The notes beneath the pieces are model-generated. The model made no database searches and had not been told where the DNA came from. It saw only the letters and a program-made list of their open reading frames with translations. Both the position numbers and the translations under genes were made by a program. Below, piece by piece: positions 13,135-26,370 of a DNA stretch of 64,000 bases (position 1 is the stretch's first letter; every line of letters begins with the position of its first letter). Source of the DNA: Heterodera schachtii (lineage: Eukaryota > Nematoda > Chromadorea > Rhabditida > Heteroderidae); contig SIJG01000144.1 in NCBI GenBank assembly GCA_023374025.1, positions 124,001-188,000 on the forward strand. Direction: 5' to 3'.

Positions 13135-16100
13135 AGAAAATTGAGAAACTATTAGTGAAATTAAGATTTCTCTTAACAGGGTTGGCGAAAAGAGCTACAA
13201 TTTGTTAAAAATATGCATACCATTTAAATATAGTTGTTAATTTATCGGGAATTATTGAAATGTATGTGATTGATCAGAACTCAGCATCTCTTTTCGTTAC
13301 ATTATCGAAAGCTTATAGAAAATTGGATAAGATTTATACATTTAATAAAAATACACAAATAATTATATATTTAATTGATAATTTCGTAAAACATAATGGA
13401 AATAAAAATGCCTTTGATTTTTGAAACGCTTGTAATCATAGAAAAGTGTTTGATTTTTATTATTACTTAATAAAGTTCATAGAAATTGAAAAACTCACAA
13501 TGTAGAGATAATCTGTTATAGAAGAAAATTGAGAAACTATTAGTGAAATTAAGATTTCTCTTAACAGGGTTGGCGAAAAGAGCTACAATTTGTTAAAAAT
13601 ATGCATACCATTTTAATATAGTTGTTAATTTATCGGGAATTATTGAAATGTATGTGATTGATCAGAACTCAGCATCTCTTTTCGTTACAGTATCGAAAGC
13701 TTATAGAAAATTGGATAAGATTTATACATTTAATAAAAATACACAAATAATTATATATTTAATTGATAATTTCCTAAAACATAATGGAAATAAAAATGCC
13801 TTTGATTTTTGAAACGCTTGTAATCATAGAAAAGTGTTTGATTTTTATTATTACTTAATAAAGTTCATAGAAATTGAAAAACTCACAATGTAGAGATAAT
13901 CTGTTATAGAAGAAAATTGAGAAACTATTAGTGAAATTAAGGTTCCTCTTAACAGGGTTGGCGAAAAGAGCTACAATTTGTTAAAAATATACATACCATT
14001 TTAATATAGTTGTTAATTTATCGGGAATTATTGAAATGTATGTGATTGATCAGAACTCAGCATCTCTTTTCGTTACAGTATCGAAAGCTTATAGAAAATT
14101 GGATAAGATTTATACATTTAATAAAAATACACAAATAATTATATATTTAATTGATAATTTCCTAAAACATAATGGAAATAAAAATGCCTTTGATTTTTGA
14201 AACGCTTGTAATCATAGAAAAGTGTTTGATTTTTATTATTACTTAATAAAGTTCATAGAAATTGAAAAACTCAAAATGTAGAGATAATCTGTTATAGAAG
14301 AAAATTGAGAAACTATTAGTGAAATTAAGATTTCTCTTAACAGGGTTGGCGAAAAGAGCTACAATTTGTTAAAAATATGCATACCATTTTAATATAGTTG
14401 TTAATTTATCGGGAATTATTGAAATGTATGTGATTGATCAGAACTCAGCATCTCTTTTCGTTACAGTATCGAAAGCTTATAGAAAATTGGATAAGATTTA
14501 TACATTTAATAAAAATACACAAATAATTATATATTTAATTGATAATTTCCTAAAACATAATGGAAATAAAAATGCCTTTGATTTTTGAAACGCTTGTAAT
14601 CATAGAAAAGTGTTTGATTTTTATTATTACTTAATAAAGTTCATAGAAATTGAAAAACTCAAAATGTAGAGATAATCTGTTATAGAAGAAAATTGAGAAA
14701 CTATTAGTGAAATTAAGATTTCTCTTAACAGGGTTGGCGAAAAGAGCTACAATTTGTTAAAAATATGCATACCATTTTAATATAGTTGTTAATTTATCGG
14801 GAATTATTGAAATGTATGTGATTGATCAGAACTCAGCATCTCTTTTCGTTACACTATCGAAAGCTTATAGAAAATTGGATAAGATTTATACTTTTAATAA
14901 AAATACACAATTAATTATATATTTAATTGATAATTTCCTAAAAAATAATGAAAATAAAAATGCCTTTGATTTTTGAAACGCTTGTAATCATAGAAAAGTG
15001 TTTGATTTTTATTATTACTTAATAAAGTTCATAGAAATTGAAAAACTCAAAATGTAGAGATAATCTGTTATAGAAGAAAATTGAGAAACTATTAGTGAAA
15101 TTAAGATTTCTCTTAACAGGGTTGGCGAAAAGAGCTACAATTTGTTAAAAATATGCATACCATTTTAATATAGTTGTTAATTTATCGGGAATTATTGAAA
15201 TGTATGTGATTGATCAGAACTCAGCATCTCTTTTCGTTACAGTATCGAAAGCTTATAGAAAATTGGATAAGATTTATACATTTAATAAAAATACACAAAT
15301 AATTATATATTTAATTGATAATTTCCTAAAACATAATGGAAATAAAAATGCCTTTGATTTTTGAAACGCTTGTAATCATAGAAAAGTGTTTGATTTTTAT
15401 TATTACTTAATAAAGTTCATAGAAATTGAAAAACTCAAAATGTAGAGATAATCTGTTATAGAAGAAAATTGAGAAACTATTAGTGAAATTAAGGTTCCTC
15501 TTAACAGGGTTGGCGAAAAGAGCTACAATTTGTTAAAAATATACATACCATTTAAATATAGTTGTTAATTTATCGGGAATTATTGAAATGTATGTGATTG
15601 ATCAGAACTCAGCATCTCTTTTCGTTACATTATCGAAAGCTTATAGAAAATTGGATAAGATTTATACATTTAATAAAAATACACAAATAATTATATATTT
15701 AATTGATAATTTCGTAAAACATAATGGAAATAAAAATGCCTTTGATTTTTGAAACGCTTGTAATCATAGAAAAGTGTTTAATTTTTATTATTACTTAATA
15801 AAGTTCATAGAAATTGAAAAACTCAAAATGTAGAGATAATCTGTTATAGAAGAAAATTGAGAAACTATTAGTGAAATTAAGATTTCTCTTAACAGGGTTG
15901 GCGAAAAGAGCTACAATTTGTTAAAAATATGCATACCATTTTAATATAGTTGTTAATTTATCGGGAATTATTGAAATGTATGTGATTGATCAGAACTCAG
16001 CATCTCTTTTCGTTACACTATCGAAAGCTTATAGAAAATTGGATAAGATTTATACATTTAATAAAAATACACAATTAATTATATATTTAATTGATAATTT

Positions 16101-19100
16101 CCTAAAACATAATGGAAATAAAAATGCCTTTGATTTTTGAAACGCTTGTAATCATAGAAAAGTGTTTGATTTTTATTATTACTTAATAAAGTTCATAGAA
16201 ATTGAAAAACTCAAAATGTAGAGATAATCTGTTATAGAAGAAAATTGAGAAACTATTAGTGAAATTAAGATTTCTCTTAACAGGGTTGGCGAAAAGAGCT
16301 ACAATTTGTTAAAAATATACATACCATTTTAATATAGTTGTTAATTTATCGGGAAATATTGAAATGTATGTGATTGATCAGAACTCAGCATCTCTTTTCG
16401 TTACAGTATCGAAAGCTTATAGAAAATTGGATAAGATTTATACATTTAATAAAAATACACAAATAATTATATATTTAATTGATAATTTCCTAAAACATAA
16501 TGGAAATAAAAATGCCTTTGATTTTTGAAACGCTTGTAATCATAGAAAAGTGTTTGATTTTTATTATTACTTAATAAAGTTCATAGAAATTGAAAAACTC
16601 ACAATGTAGAGATAATCTGTTATAGAAGAAAATTGAGAAACTATTAGTGAAATTAAGATTTCTCTTAACAGGGTTGGCGAAAAGAGCTACAATTTGTTAA
16701 AAATATACATACCATTTTAATATAGTTGTTAATTTATCGGGAATTATTGAAATGTATGTGATTGATCAGAACTCAGCATCTCTTTTCGTTACAGTATCGA
16801 AAGCTTATAGAAAATTGGATAAGATTTATACATTTAATAAAAATACACAAATAATTATATATTTAATTGATAATTTCCTAAAACATAATGAAAATAAAAA
16901 TGCCTTTGATTTTTGAAACGCTTGTAATCATAGAAAAGTGTTTGATTTTTATTATTACTTAATAAAGTTCATAGAAATTGAAAAACTCACAATGTAGAGA
17001 TAATCTGTTATAGAAGAAAATTGAGAAACTATTAGTGAAATTAAGATTTCTCTTAACAGGGTTGGCGAAAAGAGCTACAATTTGTTAAAAATATACATAC
17101 CATTTTAATATAGTTGTTAATTTATCGGGAATTATTGAAATGTATGTGATTGATCAGAACTCAGCATCTCTTTTCGTTACAGTATCGAAAGCTTATAGAA
17201 AATTGGATAAGATTTATACATTTAATAAAAATACACAAATAATTATATATTTAATTGATAATTTCGTAAAACATAATGGAAATAAAAATGCCTTTGATTT
17301 TTGAAACGCTTGTAATCATAGAAAAGTGTTTGATTTTTATTATTACTTAATAAAGTTCATAGAAATTGAAAAACTCAAAATGTAGAGATAATCTGTTATA
17401 GAAGAAAATTGAGAAACTATTAGTGAAATTAAGATTTCTCTTAACAGGGTTGGCGAAAAGAGCTACAATTTGTTAAAAATATGCATACCATTTTAATATA
17501 GTTGTTAATTTATCGGGAATTATTGAAATGTATGTGATTGATCAGAACTCAGCATCTCTTTTCGTTACACTATCGAAAGCTTATAGAAAATTGGATAAGA
17601 TTTATACATTTAATAAAAATACACAAATAATTATATATTTAATTGATAATTTCCTAAAACATAATGGAAATAAAAATGCCTTTGATTTTTGAAACGCTTG
17701 TAATCATAGAAAAGTGTTTAATTTTTATTATTACTTAATAAAGTTCATAGAAATTGAAAAACTCAAAATGTAGAGATAATCTGTTATAGAAGAAAATTGA
17801 GAAACTATTAGTGAAATTAAGGTTCCTCTTAACAGGGTTGGCGAAAAGAGCTACAATTTGTTAAAAATATGCATACCATTTTAATATAGTTGTTAATTTA
17901 TCGGGAAATATTGAAATGTATGTGATTGATCAGAACTCAGCATCTCTTTTCGTTACAGTATCGAAAGCTTATAGAAAATTGGATAAGATTTATACATTTA
18001 ATAAAAATACACAAATAATTATATATTTAATTGATAATTTCCTAAAACACAATGAAAATAAAAATGCCTTTGATTTTTGAAACGCTTGTAATCATAGAAA
18101 AGTGTTTGATTTTTATTATTACTTAATAAAGTTCATAGAAATTGAAAAACTCAAAATGTAGAGATAATCTGTTATAGAAGAAAATTGAGAAACTATTAGT
18201 GAAATTAAGATTTCTCTTAACAGGGTTGGCGAAAAGAGCTACAATTTGTTAAAAATATGCATACCATTTTAATATAGTTGTTAATTTATCGGGAAATATT
18301 GAAATGTATGTGATTGATCAGAACTCAGCATCTCTTTTCGTTACAGTATCGAAAGCTTATAGAAAATTGGATAAGATTTATACATTTAATAAAAATACAC
18401 AAATAATTATATATTTAATTGATAATTTCCTAAAACATAATGGAAATAAAAATGCCTTTGATTTTTGAAACGCTTGTAATCATAGAAAAGTGTTTGATTT
18501 TTATTATTACTTAATAAAGTTCATAGAAATTGAAAAACTCAAAATGTAGAGATAATCTGTTATAGAAGAAAATTGAGAAACTATTAGTGAAATTAAGATT
18601 TCTCTTAACAGGGTTGGCGAAAAGAGCTACAATTTGTTAAAAATATGCATACCATTTTAATATAGTTGTTAATTTATCGGGAAATATTGAAATGTATGTG
18701 ATTGATCAGAACTCAGCATCTCTTTTCGTTACAGTATAGAAAGCTTATAGAAAATTGGATAAGATTTATACATTTAATAAAAATACACAAATAATTATAT
18801 ATTTAATTGATAATTTCCTAAAACATAATGAAAATAAAAATGCCTTTGATTTTTGAAACGCTTGTAATCATAGAAAAGTGTTTGATTTTTATTATTACTT
18901 AATAAAGTTCATAGAAATTGAAAAACTCAAAATGTTGAGATAATCTGTTATAGAAGAAAATTGAGAAACTATTAGTGAAATTAAGATTTCTCTTAACAGG
19001 GTTGGCTAAAAGAGCTACAATTTGTTAAAAATATGCATACCATTTTAATATAGTTGTTAATTTATCGGGAAATATTGAAATGTATGTGATTGATCAGAAC

Positions 19101-19127
19101 TCAGCATCTCTTTTCGTTACAGTATCG
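13135..19127. repeat. Satellite array, 388-bp unit, about 15.4 copies
   Basis: Units beginning at the gagaaactattag block start at 13143, 13531, 13919, 14307, 14695, 15083, 15471, 15859, 16247, 16635, 17023, 17411, 17799, 18187, 18575 and 18963. Every spacing is exactly 388 bp. The last unit stops after about 165 bp at 19127. The left edge is a clean junction with unrelated AT-rich DNA. Units are highly similar and differ at a limited set of diagnostic sites: gatttct/ggttcct, atgcat/atacat, gaatta/gaaata, acagt/acact/acatt, ttccta/ttcgta, tttgat/tttaat and cacaatg/caaaatg. No unit encodes a meaningful protein. Each contains an inverted cgaaaagag/ctcttttcg pair about 130 bp apart. Confidence 0.97.
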
Positions 19128-19196
19128 GAAAGGCTTTTTCTTTTTTCTAATTATATAAAATAAAATTTCTATTTATTTTTTTTGAAATTGTGTATG

Positions 19197-19270
19197 TCCT
19201 CAAATGTCGGGTCCTCAAATGTCGGGATCCTCAAATGTCGGGTCCTCAAATGTCAAATCCTCAAATATCG
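19197..19270 (+). repeat. Minisatellite, 15-16-bp unit
   Basis: Five copies of tcctcaaatgtcggg, the last two decayed. A 106-codon frame over it (MYVLKCRVLKCRDPQMS...) is only a by-product of the repeat. Confidence 0.9.
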
Positions 19271-19319
19271 CAGCACGAAATATTTCTACATAAAAATTAT
19301 ATTTTTACCTTTTTTAAAA

Positions 19320-19450
19320 GCCTAAAACCACAAATTAACCTAATATTTGGTCATTTTTTGGCAAATTCTGTTATCAAATCTCACTCAAAATTTTTCCGGC
19401 GGCGCCTATCGGCACCGACGGACCCCGCCCCCTACCAATGTTCCAAAAAA
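19320..19450 (-). repeat. GC-core repeat, single copy
   Basis: In minus orientation it has the core cgtcggtgccgataggcgcc, preceded by a G-rich ggggcggggtc block. It is followed by the family tail (tgagtgagatttgataacag, then ttgccaaaaaatgacc). Confidence 0.85.
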
Positions 19451-19725
19451 GTTTTTTCGAAAAAACAGCGCCACAAAAACAGCGATTTTAAAATTTTAAG
19501 AGATTGTTAATTTGTTAGAAAAATCCAGAATTTTGGGACTCAGAAAATTCCAAGAATTCCCCCCCTGAAATAAAAATTTTAAAACTTTTCCAATGAATAA
19601 TGGAAAAATTCTTCGAAATTAAAAAATTTTATGGGTACCTTTTTGAATTTAGGAAATTTTTGTAACAAAATTCACCAAAAATTTTTAAAATTTTTCAAAA
19701 AAATTCTTCTTGGGAAAAGTCCCGG

Positions 19726-19857
19726 TTGGTCCCGTTCCCGGGTTTTTTTGCGGTCCCGGTCCCGGACGAAAATCGAGGTCCCGGTCCCGGTCCCGACTTT
19801 TCTAGTCCCGGCAAGTCCCAGTCCCGGTTTTTGTCAAATTTCCCGGTCCCGCTCAAC
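19726..19857 (+). repeat. gtcccg microsatellite
   Basis: Imperfect repeats of the hexamer gtcccg are interrupted by short AT linkers. The block is conspicuously C+G-rich. The frame over it gives R/S and P/V repeats with no sign of selection. Confidence 0.9.
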
Positions 19858-19870
19858 TCTAATTAAAAGA

Positions 19871-21084
19871 TATTAAAAACATATGTAAGCATATGTTATT
19901 TTATTAAATTCTCAAGGTAAATAAATTTTAATTTTAATAAGTGTTCATTAATATTCCATAAAATAAATTAACCTATGTAATCTTTAATCTCTAGATATCA
20001 AAAAATTTTTATTATTTTAAAATATATTTAAATTATCAATACCTATTTTTTTTGAAAAAACGGATTTTAAATTAATTTTTTAAAAAGTGCATCGCTTTCA
20101 ATGTTAAAGAATTGAAAAAAGTTTTCAAACATCAAAATTTTATACATTTAAATAAAATCATATTTTATATAATTGTTTTACAGTACATCAATTTAAGTAA
20201 TAATGAATTAAGTGATACTTTTGTAAAAGGTATATCGCTTTCACTTTTTCCGAAAATTGCAAAACCCCTCTACAATGTATAAAGAGCATATGCTTATCAT
20301 TTTAATTTGCAAAATTTAATTAGACTTGTATCATATTGGACAAGTTTTAAAAACAAATGTTTACATCGAAATCAATCACTGTCGAAAACTAACAGCACAC
20401 TTTAGCGCATTAGCAATAAAAAAAACTTTTTGAAACATTAATAATTAGTATTATAATTTATGCGATTTAATTAATCAAGCTAAATATTAAGTGAATTTAA
20501 CTAAAAACTTCCATCACATTCATGATCGGTAAATCGAAAAACTGATGTAAAATAAATTTTAACCTTTAATTATTTTGGTATTAAATATTTTTTTCTAAAT
20601 TTTTATAAAAATAAATAAATATTACAAAAAAAAAAGAAAATTAAAAATGCATATAATTTTTAAACAATCAAATATACACATTAAAAAACATCTAATTTGC
20701 TTTTAATATTAATTGAATATGTTAGAAACCTAATAAAGACAATGACCTTTTTTAAAATAAAAATTAAATTTAAATTATTTACTAAATATTATAAAAATGC
20801 TTCAATATTTTTGATAATTTGATGCGCTAATTTAAATATTGCTAATTAATATTAGTCAATTATTTTTATCAGTTATTATTTTAGTATGAAAAGTGAATGG
20901 TTAATATTTATGTTTTGGTTTATACTTAAATAATTTTGGGGGCATTCGACCAGAAGAAGGCATTCAAATAGAACACTTACAGATATTTTTTATATTTTCT
21001 TTACCATTATTTTAATTGAACTTAATTAATAAAAAATATTTAAACTTAAAAATTTTTTTTCATTTTCAAACAGCCTAAAAACCC
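19871..21084. other. AT desert between GC-core copies
   Basis: No gene seen. The minor G+C spot at 20930-20970 (gggggcattcgaccagaag) is unassigned. Confidence 0.55.
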
Positions 21085-21215
21085 AAAAGTAGGTAACCTA
21101 ATTTTTGGTCATTTTTTGACAAATTCTGTTAACAAATCACACTCAAAATTTCAAAAATTTTTCGGCGGCGCCTATCGGCACCGACGGACCTCGCCCCCTC
21201 CCATTTTTGAACAGA
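21085..21215 (-). repeat. GC-core repeat, single copy
   Basis: This is the best-preserved copy: G-rich lead, the core at 21163-21190, then gagtgtgatttgttaacag, ttgtcaaaaaatgacc and taggttacctac in minus orientation. It matches the 19.3-kb copy over more than 100 bp. Confidence 0.87.
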
Positions 21216-21989
21216 AAATCCAAGATCCACCTTAAAATGAAAATTTTAAAAAATTTTCCTCAAATTCGTAACCCAAATAAATTTTATTTTTTTAAAATTT
21301 TTTTCAATTATAAAATTTTAGGTCAATATTTTTAAATTATAAATTATTAAAAATATGATACTTATTATTTATTTAAATCAACTTAGTTAAACAAAAAAAA
21401 AGAATATAAAAAATTAAAATTTATAAATTATTCAGGAAAATAAATATTTCATTTTTAAAAATTATAATTTTGGAATAAAATTAATCATTAATTGATCAAA
21501 ATATTGGTTTCTTAAAAATGATGCAGCACATAGTTTTGAAGAATATTTATATTATTCATTAAAACCTAAAAATAAAAATTAAAACAATAAAATAATATTA
21601 CTAAAGATATGTGAATAAAAATAAAACTTTAGGCGATAAAAATAGATGAAAATATTTTAATTTTGTATGTCTCCCATAAAGATTTAATAAGATTTTGAAC
21701 TAAAGAATACAAATTCTTAAGAATTTTATGATGGGAATTGATTTTGAACAAAAAAAGAAAAAAATATTAAAGCTGAAAAAGTGAAAAATAAATTTAAAGT
21801 TTTTCTTGGTTGGAATTTAGAAATAAACATTTTTACCAATATTATGACCCTCACAAAATAAAATAGAAAATGTTTAATTGGAATTAACACTTTTTCTTCT
21901 ATAAAAATCATATAATCATTATGTAAAAATATTTTAAATTGAGGCGATACTCACCAGGTGAAATTTTAAATATTGACTGACATTAACAT

Positions 21990-22590
21990 TTATACTTAGT
22001 TTTTTTCTTCATTACCTTCGGAGCATTTTCAGGTCCGATTCCGATTTTATAAAACGAAATTTCGCCCTTTTTCAGCCGAATGGTAAAATTGAAGGGCATT
22101 TTTCTTTTCCGAATAGCTAACAAAATCGTCCGGTGCCATTTTTTTGACAGGAGATGGAAAAAAACTTGATCCACTCGATTTTTCTGAATTCCGAATTTTG
22201 GTCATTATTCACTTTAAATAATTTGTAATACGTCCACCTGATCCAAAAGGACTTTCCGGTTCATTTTGTTCATCCGATTCATAATCAAAATCGGAATCAG
22301 TAATTTGCCCTTAAATTTCAACGTAATCAGCATTTTCATCAAAAACTAGGTCCTCGAAATGTTCCATTTCTTCATGGTGTTTGAGACATCGTTCAATTTC
22401 AGATGCAAAATTTTCGCAATATTAATTTCAGGGCCAATAATAGGAGTTTCATTATTATATTTGGAAAAATATTTTTGGAGGAGTGTAAGGATGTTTTGGG
22501 GGTTGTACATTTTAAAAGGAATGAAAAAAATTTTCCGCTGTGTTGGGATCGATTCCTTTGGCCATTCATTTGCATAAAAGGCAAATATAA
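21990..22590 (-). pseudogene. Broken coding remnant, acidic protein possibly from a transposon
   Basis: Minus-strand reading from about 22590 gives ANEWPKESIPTQRKIF and MYNPQNILTLLQKYFSKY, up to GPEINIAKI. A frameshift near 22410 leads to ASEIERCLKHHEEMEHFEDL, then a stop. The same frame continues through an acidic stretch (DSDFDYESDEQNEPESP), a stop, a Ser-rich stretch, then KKMAPDDFVSYSEKKNALQF, YHSAEKGRNFVL and another stop. Codon-like composition far above the surrounding AT level and a coherent hydrophilic sequence show it was once coding. The segment SYSEKKNALQFYHS loosely resembles the start of transposase helix-turn-helix domains. No catalytic domain follows, and the family is not recognised. 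Confidence 0.6.
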
Positions 22591-22612
22591 AATGAGGAAA
22601 ATAAAATTACAT

Positions 22613-22680
22613 AAGAGGGATTCGAACCTATGGGGTCAAAAACAAAAGTCAGGAGCACAACCTCAGCACCACCGAACAAC
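22613..22680 (-). pseudogene. tRNA-like sequence (tRNA pseudogene or SINE head)
   Basis: Minus-strand sequence has an A-box-like ggtgctgaggttgtgc, an anticodon-arm-like stretch around cttttgt, and a clear B-box with T-loop, ataggttcgaatccctc. The acceptor stem does not pair convincingly and the anticodon cannot be assigned. The part tttgac.cc.taggttc.aatcc is shared with 61598-61622. Confidence 0.45.
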
Positions 22681-22721
22681 ACAAAATTATGTTTATTTAA
22701 TTTATTGGATAAAAAAAAGTT

Positions 22722-22765
22722 TGGCACGTCATAACTCGGCACTCGTGCTCATTCCGCAAATAAAT
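22722..22765 (-). repeat. Short dispersed repeat B, copy 1
   Basis: In minus orientation it shares the block acgagtgccgagtt and flanking gaatga with 44551-44576. It lies just upstream of the tRNA-like relic, so it may belong to the same composite element. Confidence 0.45.
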
Positions 22766-22869
22766 AAAAACACTTTTCTTAAGAACCCAGGGATGCTCTA
22801 ACCACCCACCAAATTTCATTCGGAAATCCCACGGACACCTGGGGACCTTCCTTTGTTAGTGTAAAAATT

Positions 22870-24801
22870 TACAAAAAAAGAATATTTTATTCTTTATCTA
22901 AATGAAAGTAATATTATTATTTCAAAGAAAGAGAAAAGTTGAAACAATAAATATAATTTCATTCTAAATTATTGTACAATTGTTTAATAAAATAAATAAT
23001 TAAATTTTTTAATTTAATATAAATAAAATTGATTTAAAAGTGATTTATTTAAAAAATAAAAAATGAATATTTGCATTGTCAACTATGCATTTCTCATCTC
23101 TCAACTTTAAAAAGTTTGATTGTTAATGATTAAATTGAAATATGAAGCTAAAAAATAAAAGTTGAAACAATTAAAAATATGTATATAGAATAAAATTGAA
23201 AATATTGCAATGAAGAATTTATTTTTTTTTATTTAATCTTATATAATTAGCTAATTGGAATTTTAATAAATATTTTTCATTAATTTTCATTCATTATTCT
23301 AGCTTTTTTAAAGATATTTATTATATATATATAATTATTTTTTTGCTTGAAAGTTTGTTTCTGCATAAAAGAAAAAGTATTGACAACTGCGTGTGCAAAT
23401 GAATTCAGATATAGTTGAAAAAAAACATATAAGGAAAAGAAATAGAATTTTGAGATCAAAATCACACAATCTAAATAAAAACTATTAACAGTAAAATAAA
23501 CATAAAAAATTAAAATTTGTAATTAAAAATTAAAAAAAACAAAAAAAATGAAAATTAAAAATTTTACCTAAAAAATATATTAATTTCGTTTATATTTATC
23601 AAAATAAATAATTACAATATGCAAATTTAATAATTAAATATAATGCCTCTAAAATATTTAAAAATTAAATAGTTCAGTTTTTTCAATTTATTCGATAAAC
23701 AGAGTAAAAAAATTTAAATTTTCGAAATATTTAAGGTTCAAAAATATTGTTGAAATACGAAAATTTTATATTATTGTTTTTTATTTAAAAAATAGAATAA
23801 ATAGCAATGCTTAATTTAGTTTTTTAAATTTAATTAACTTTATTTATATGCAGCCACTGGTGGACAAGAAATTTGGATTTGAAATGTTAAATGGGATAAA
23901 ATATAAACAAATCGCAATAGAGTAAATCATATACTCAAAATTTAACTTTGACCGATTTTTTGTATTTAAACTAATATAAAAAAGAGGAAAATCAATATAA
24001 ATAGAAAAAATAAGATAATATAATAAAAATTATTAAATATTATTAAAAATACTTTTGTGATTTAGTATTTATTATTTAATGTGAATGAAGCAAAATTATT
24101 TAAATCACTCAAAATGAATTAAATTTTCAATTTTTTTATTATAAAATATTAGTAAATTATATTTATTGATGCACTGACATTATAAAACTAACTGCAGAAG
24201 TTCATTACCGGCTCGTGAGAATTAATTTATAATAAATCAGTAAAAAATACAAAAAAAAAAAAATAATAACATCACCTTTTTGTCAAATATAATTATAATG
24301 AGAGTTAATAAATTAGTTCGTCCTTTGGGAAAACCAACAAAAAATTCGAAATCGAAAACTATAAAACAAAGAAAATGAGAATTTAAAGACTAAAACCGAA
24401 AACTAAACGAAAAATTTTTCGGTTAATTAAAATGAAAAAATAAAAAATTCATATTTCGAAAAAATTTAATAATAATATTGTTAATGGAAAGAAGTGATAA
24501 ATAATTTTATTTAATTATAATTATTTAAAACTTATATATATATATATATATTTTTATAACATTTGCATAATTTTGGGGTATTATAAATTGTAAAATTTCT
24601 AATTTCATCTATCATGATGGTATGAGCAGATTCGTAAGCGCTAGTCAACAATTCTTATTAATGATTATGTTTATTTTTCTACATTCGATAATCACAAAAA
24701 ATTTAAATTGTTGCTTACTTTTATGTGTTATAATTTAAAATTGTCTTTAAATAATTTAATACTATATTTTTGAAAATAAAGAAACGAGAATTAATTGCTG
24801 A
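22870..24801. other. AT desert, A-rich on the plus strand
   Basis: Nothing beyond a (ta)n tract near 24535-24551. No coding signal. Confidence 0.6.
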
Positions 24802-24809
24802 CATTGATT

Positions 24810-25133
24810 GTCGCTAGTTTAAAAGAGTACTTTTTTGAAAATTTTTTGCACTTTTTTTTTGGTCGATTTTTTTTTTTGTTTATTTACTCATAATTTGTTT
24901 TATAAAAGTGGTTCGCATTTCACGTTATTTAATAATGAAAAAAAAGTGAAAAAAATTTCAAAAAGGTACTCTTTTAGACTTTTGGATTTTGAATTTTATC
25001 AAAACCCATAGGGGGGACCCTTTTGTTTTTGCAAATTTTTTTTTTGATAACAAATAGTGAATACATTTTTATTCGCCATAATTGTTCTGTAAATATTTAA
25101 TATTTATTATTATGTGTCTTTTAAACTAGCGCC
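24810..25133. mobile_element. hAT-like MITE with an 8-bp target duplication
   Basis: Ends are gtcgctagtttaaaag and its inverted copy cttttaaactagcgcc (16 bp, one mismatch). Both are flanked by the same octamer cattgatt (24802-24809 and 25134-25141), the target-duplication length of hAT elements. The 324-bp interior has a second inverted pair (aaaagagta.ctttttgaaa / tttcaaaaaggtactctttt) and a GC spot, ataggggggacccttttgtt. It has no coding capacity. Confidence 0.85.
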
Positions 25134-26309
25134 CATTGATTTATTTTCATTGATACTTTTTTCCAATTATTTATTATTTTTAATAACAATAAATTTATTT
25201 CATTTTTTATCAATGAAACATATTTTATTTGGTTTGTAATCTTCATTTAATGAACTGAAATTTGACAACATAATTTTTGAATTTTAACAAAAAAAACTAA
25301 ATTTTAAATATAATTTTTTTGATAAAAAAAACCATTTATTCATGAATTTTTAAATAAAAAGATGCTTAAAAAGTGAATAGTTTAAAAAAAACAAGTTTTT
25401 TCTATTATGTGAATTTTTACTTATTTTTTTAAATTTATTAATAAATTATTTGGTTCAATGAATAAAATTTAAAAAATATGTTTTGCATAAGCCGTGAATT
25501 AAAATTAAATTTAATATATTAAAAAAAAATTTTTTTAAGTGGTTGTAAAAACGACCACAAATTAATTATGACATATTTGATATACAATTGAAGACAAAGA
25601 TCGTCACTTGAGAAAAATTAATTAGGCATAATAAAGAAATAATAAATTTAAATATTTAAAAAATTATTCCTTAACATATTTAATGAACGCCACAAAAACA
25701 AATTCTTATTAAGATAAATATGCTAATGATGGTACTAAAACAAAGCAAATAAGCCCATGCAACAAAAAAAAGAAGAGCCGAAATGAGCAACGAGAGGAAT
25801 AAAAAAAATTAACAATAAGCATTTAAAGATTAGAATACAGAATATCTTCCGAAGATGAATAAAATAATAAAACCATAATTAATAAATAGAACAACAAATT
25901 AAGCCTCTTTTAACAAAAAATATGGAAATAATAATAATTTAAATTTTAATTAAAATTTTATGTAATTTAAACAAAGAAGGAACTTGCACCAGATCACAAT
26001 GTGGAATATTCACCAAGTGAAAATCTAAAAAAATTATATAAAAAACATACATTTTATTCCTTAATGAGAAGCACTATTTTAAGTATTTCTCGACATCAAT
26101 TTAAATAAGCATTTCGTTAAATAAAGTTTATTTGTAAAAATAGGTATTTGCCAAAAGCAACATGCATTATTATTTTCAATGATTTAAAAATAATAAAAAT
26201 ATTTAAATTTAATTATTTTAAAGCAAACATTTTTAATTGAATATTATAAAAATTAAAAATTTTAAAATAAAACAATAATGCAATTTCGAGGCTCAGCTTT
26301 CTTTAGGGT

Positions 26310-26370
26310 CTTTGTTAATTCTCATAAAAAATCATTTCTGTTCATTAATCCTTTTTCCGGAAAATGGCCA
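26310..26370 (-). repeat. Dispersed repeat C, copy 1
   Basis: The reverse complement (ggccattttccggaaaaagg, then attaatgaa, then atgagaattaacaaaga) matches 37101-37162 with scattered changes. The copies are inverted and 10.8 kb apart. Confidence 0.7.

Noticed and set aside
13135..19127. CRISPR-like array
   Set aside because: Units are 388 bp and tandem without unique spacers; the window is eukaryotic.
19190..19876. Two plus frames rich in repeated peptides (KCR..., RSRSR, VPVP)
   Set aside because: They simply translate the tcctcaaatgtcggg and gtcccg repeats.
22403..22801. A 132-residue plus-strand frame
   Set aside because: It runs antisense through the coding remnant and the tRNA-like relic; the RDSNL block is the usual antisense reading of a tRNA T-arm.
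24535..24551. (ta)n tract as an origin or promoter
   Set aside because: Such tracts are expected at random in this composition.
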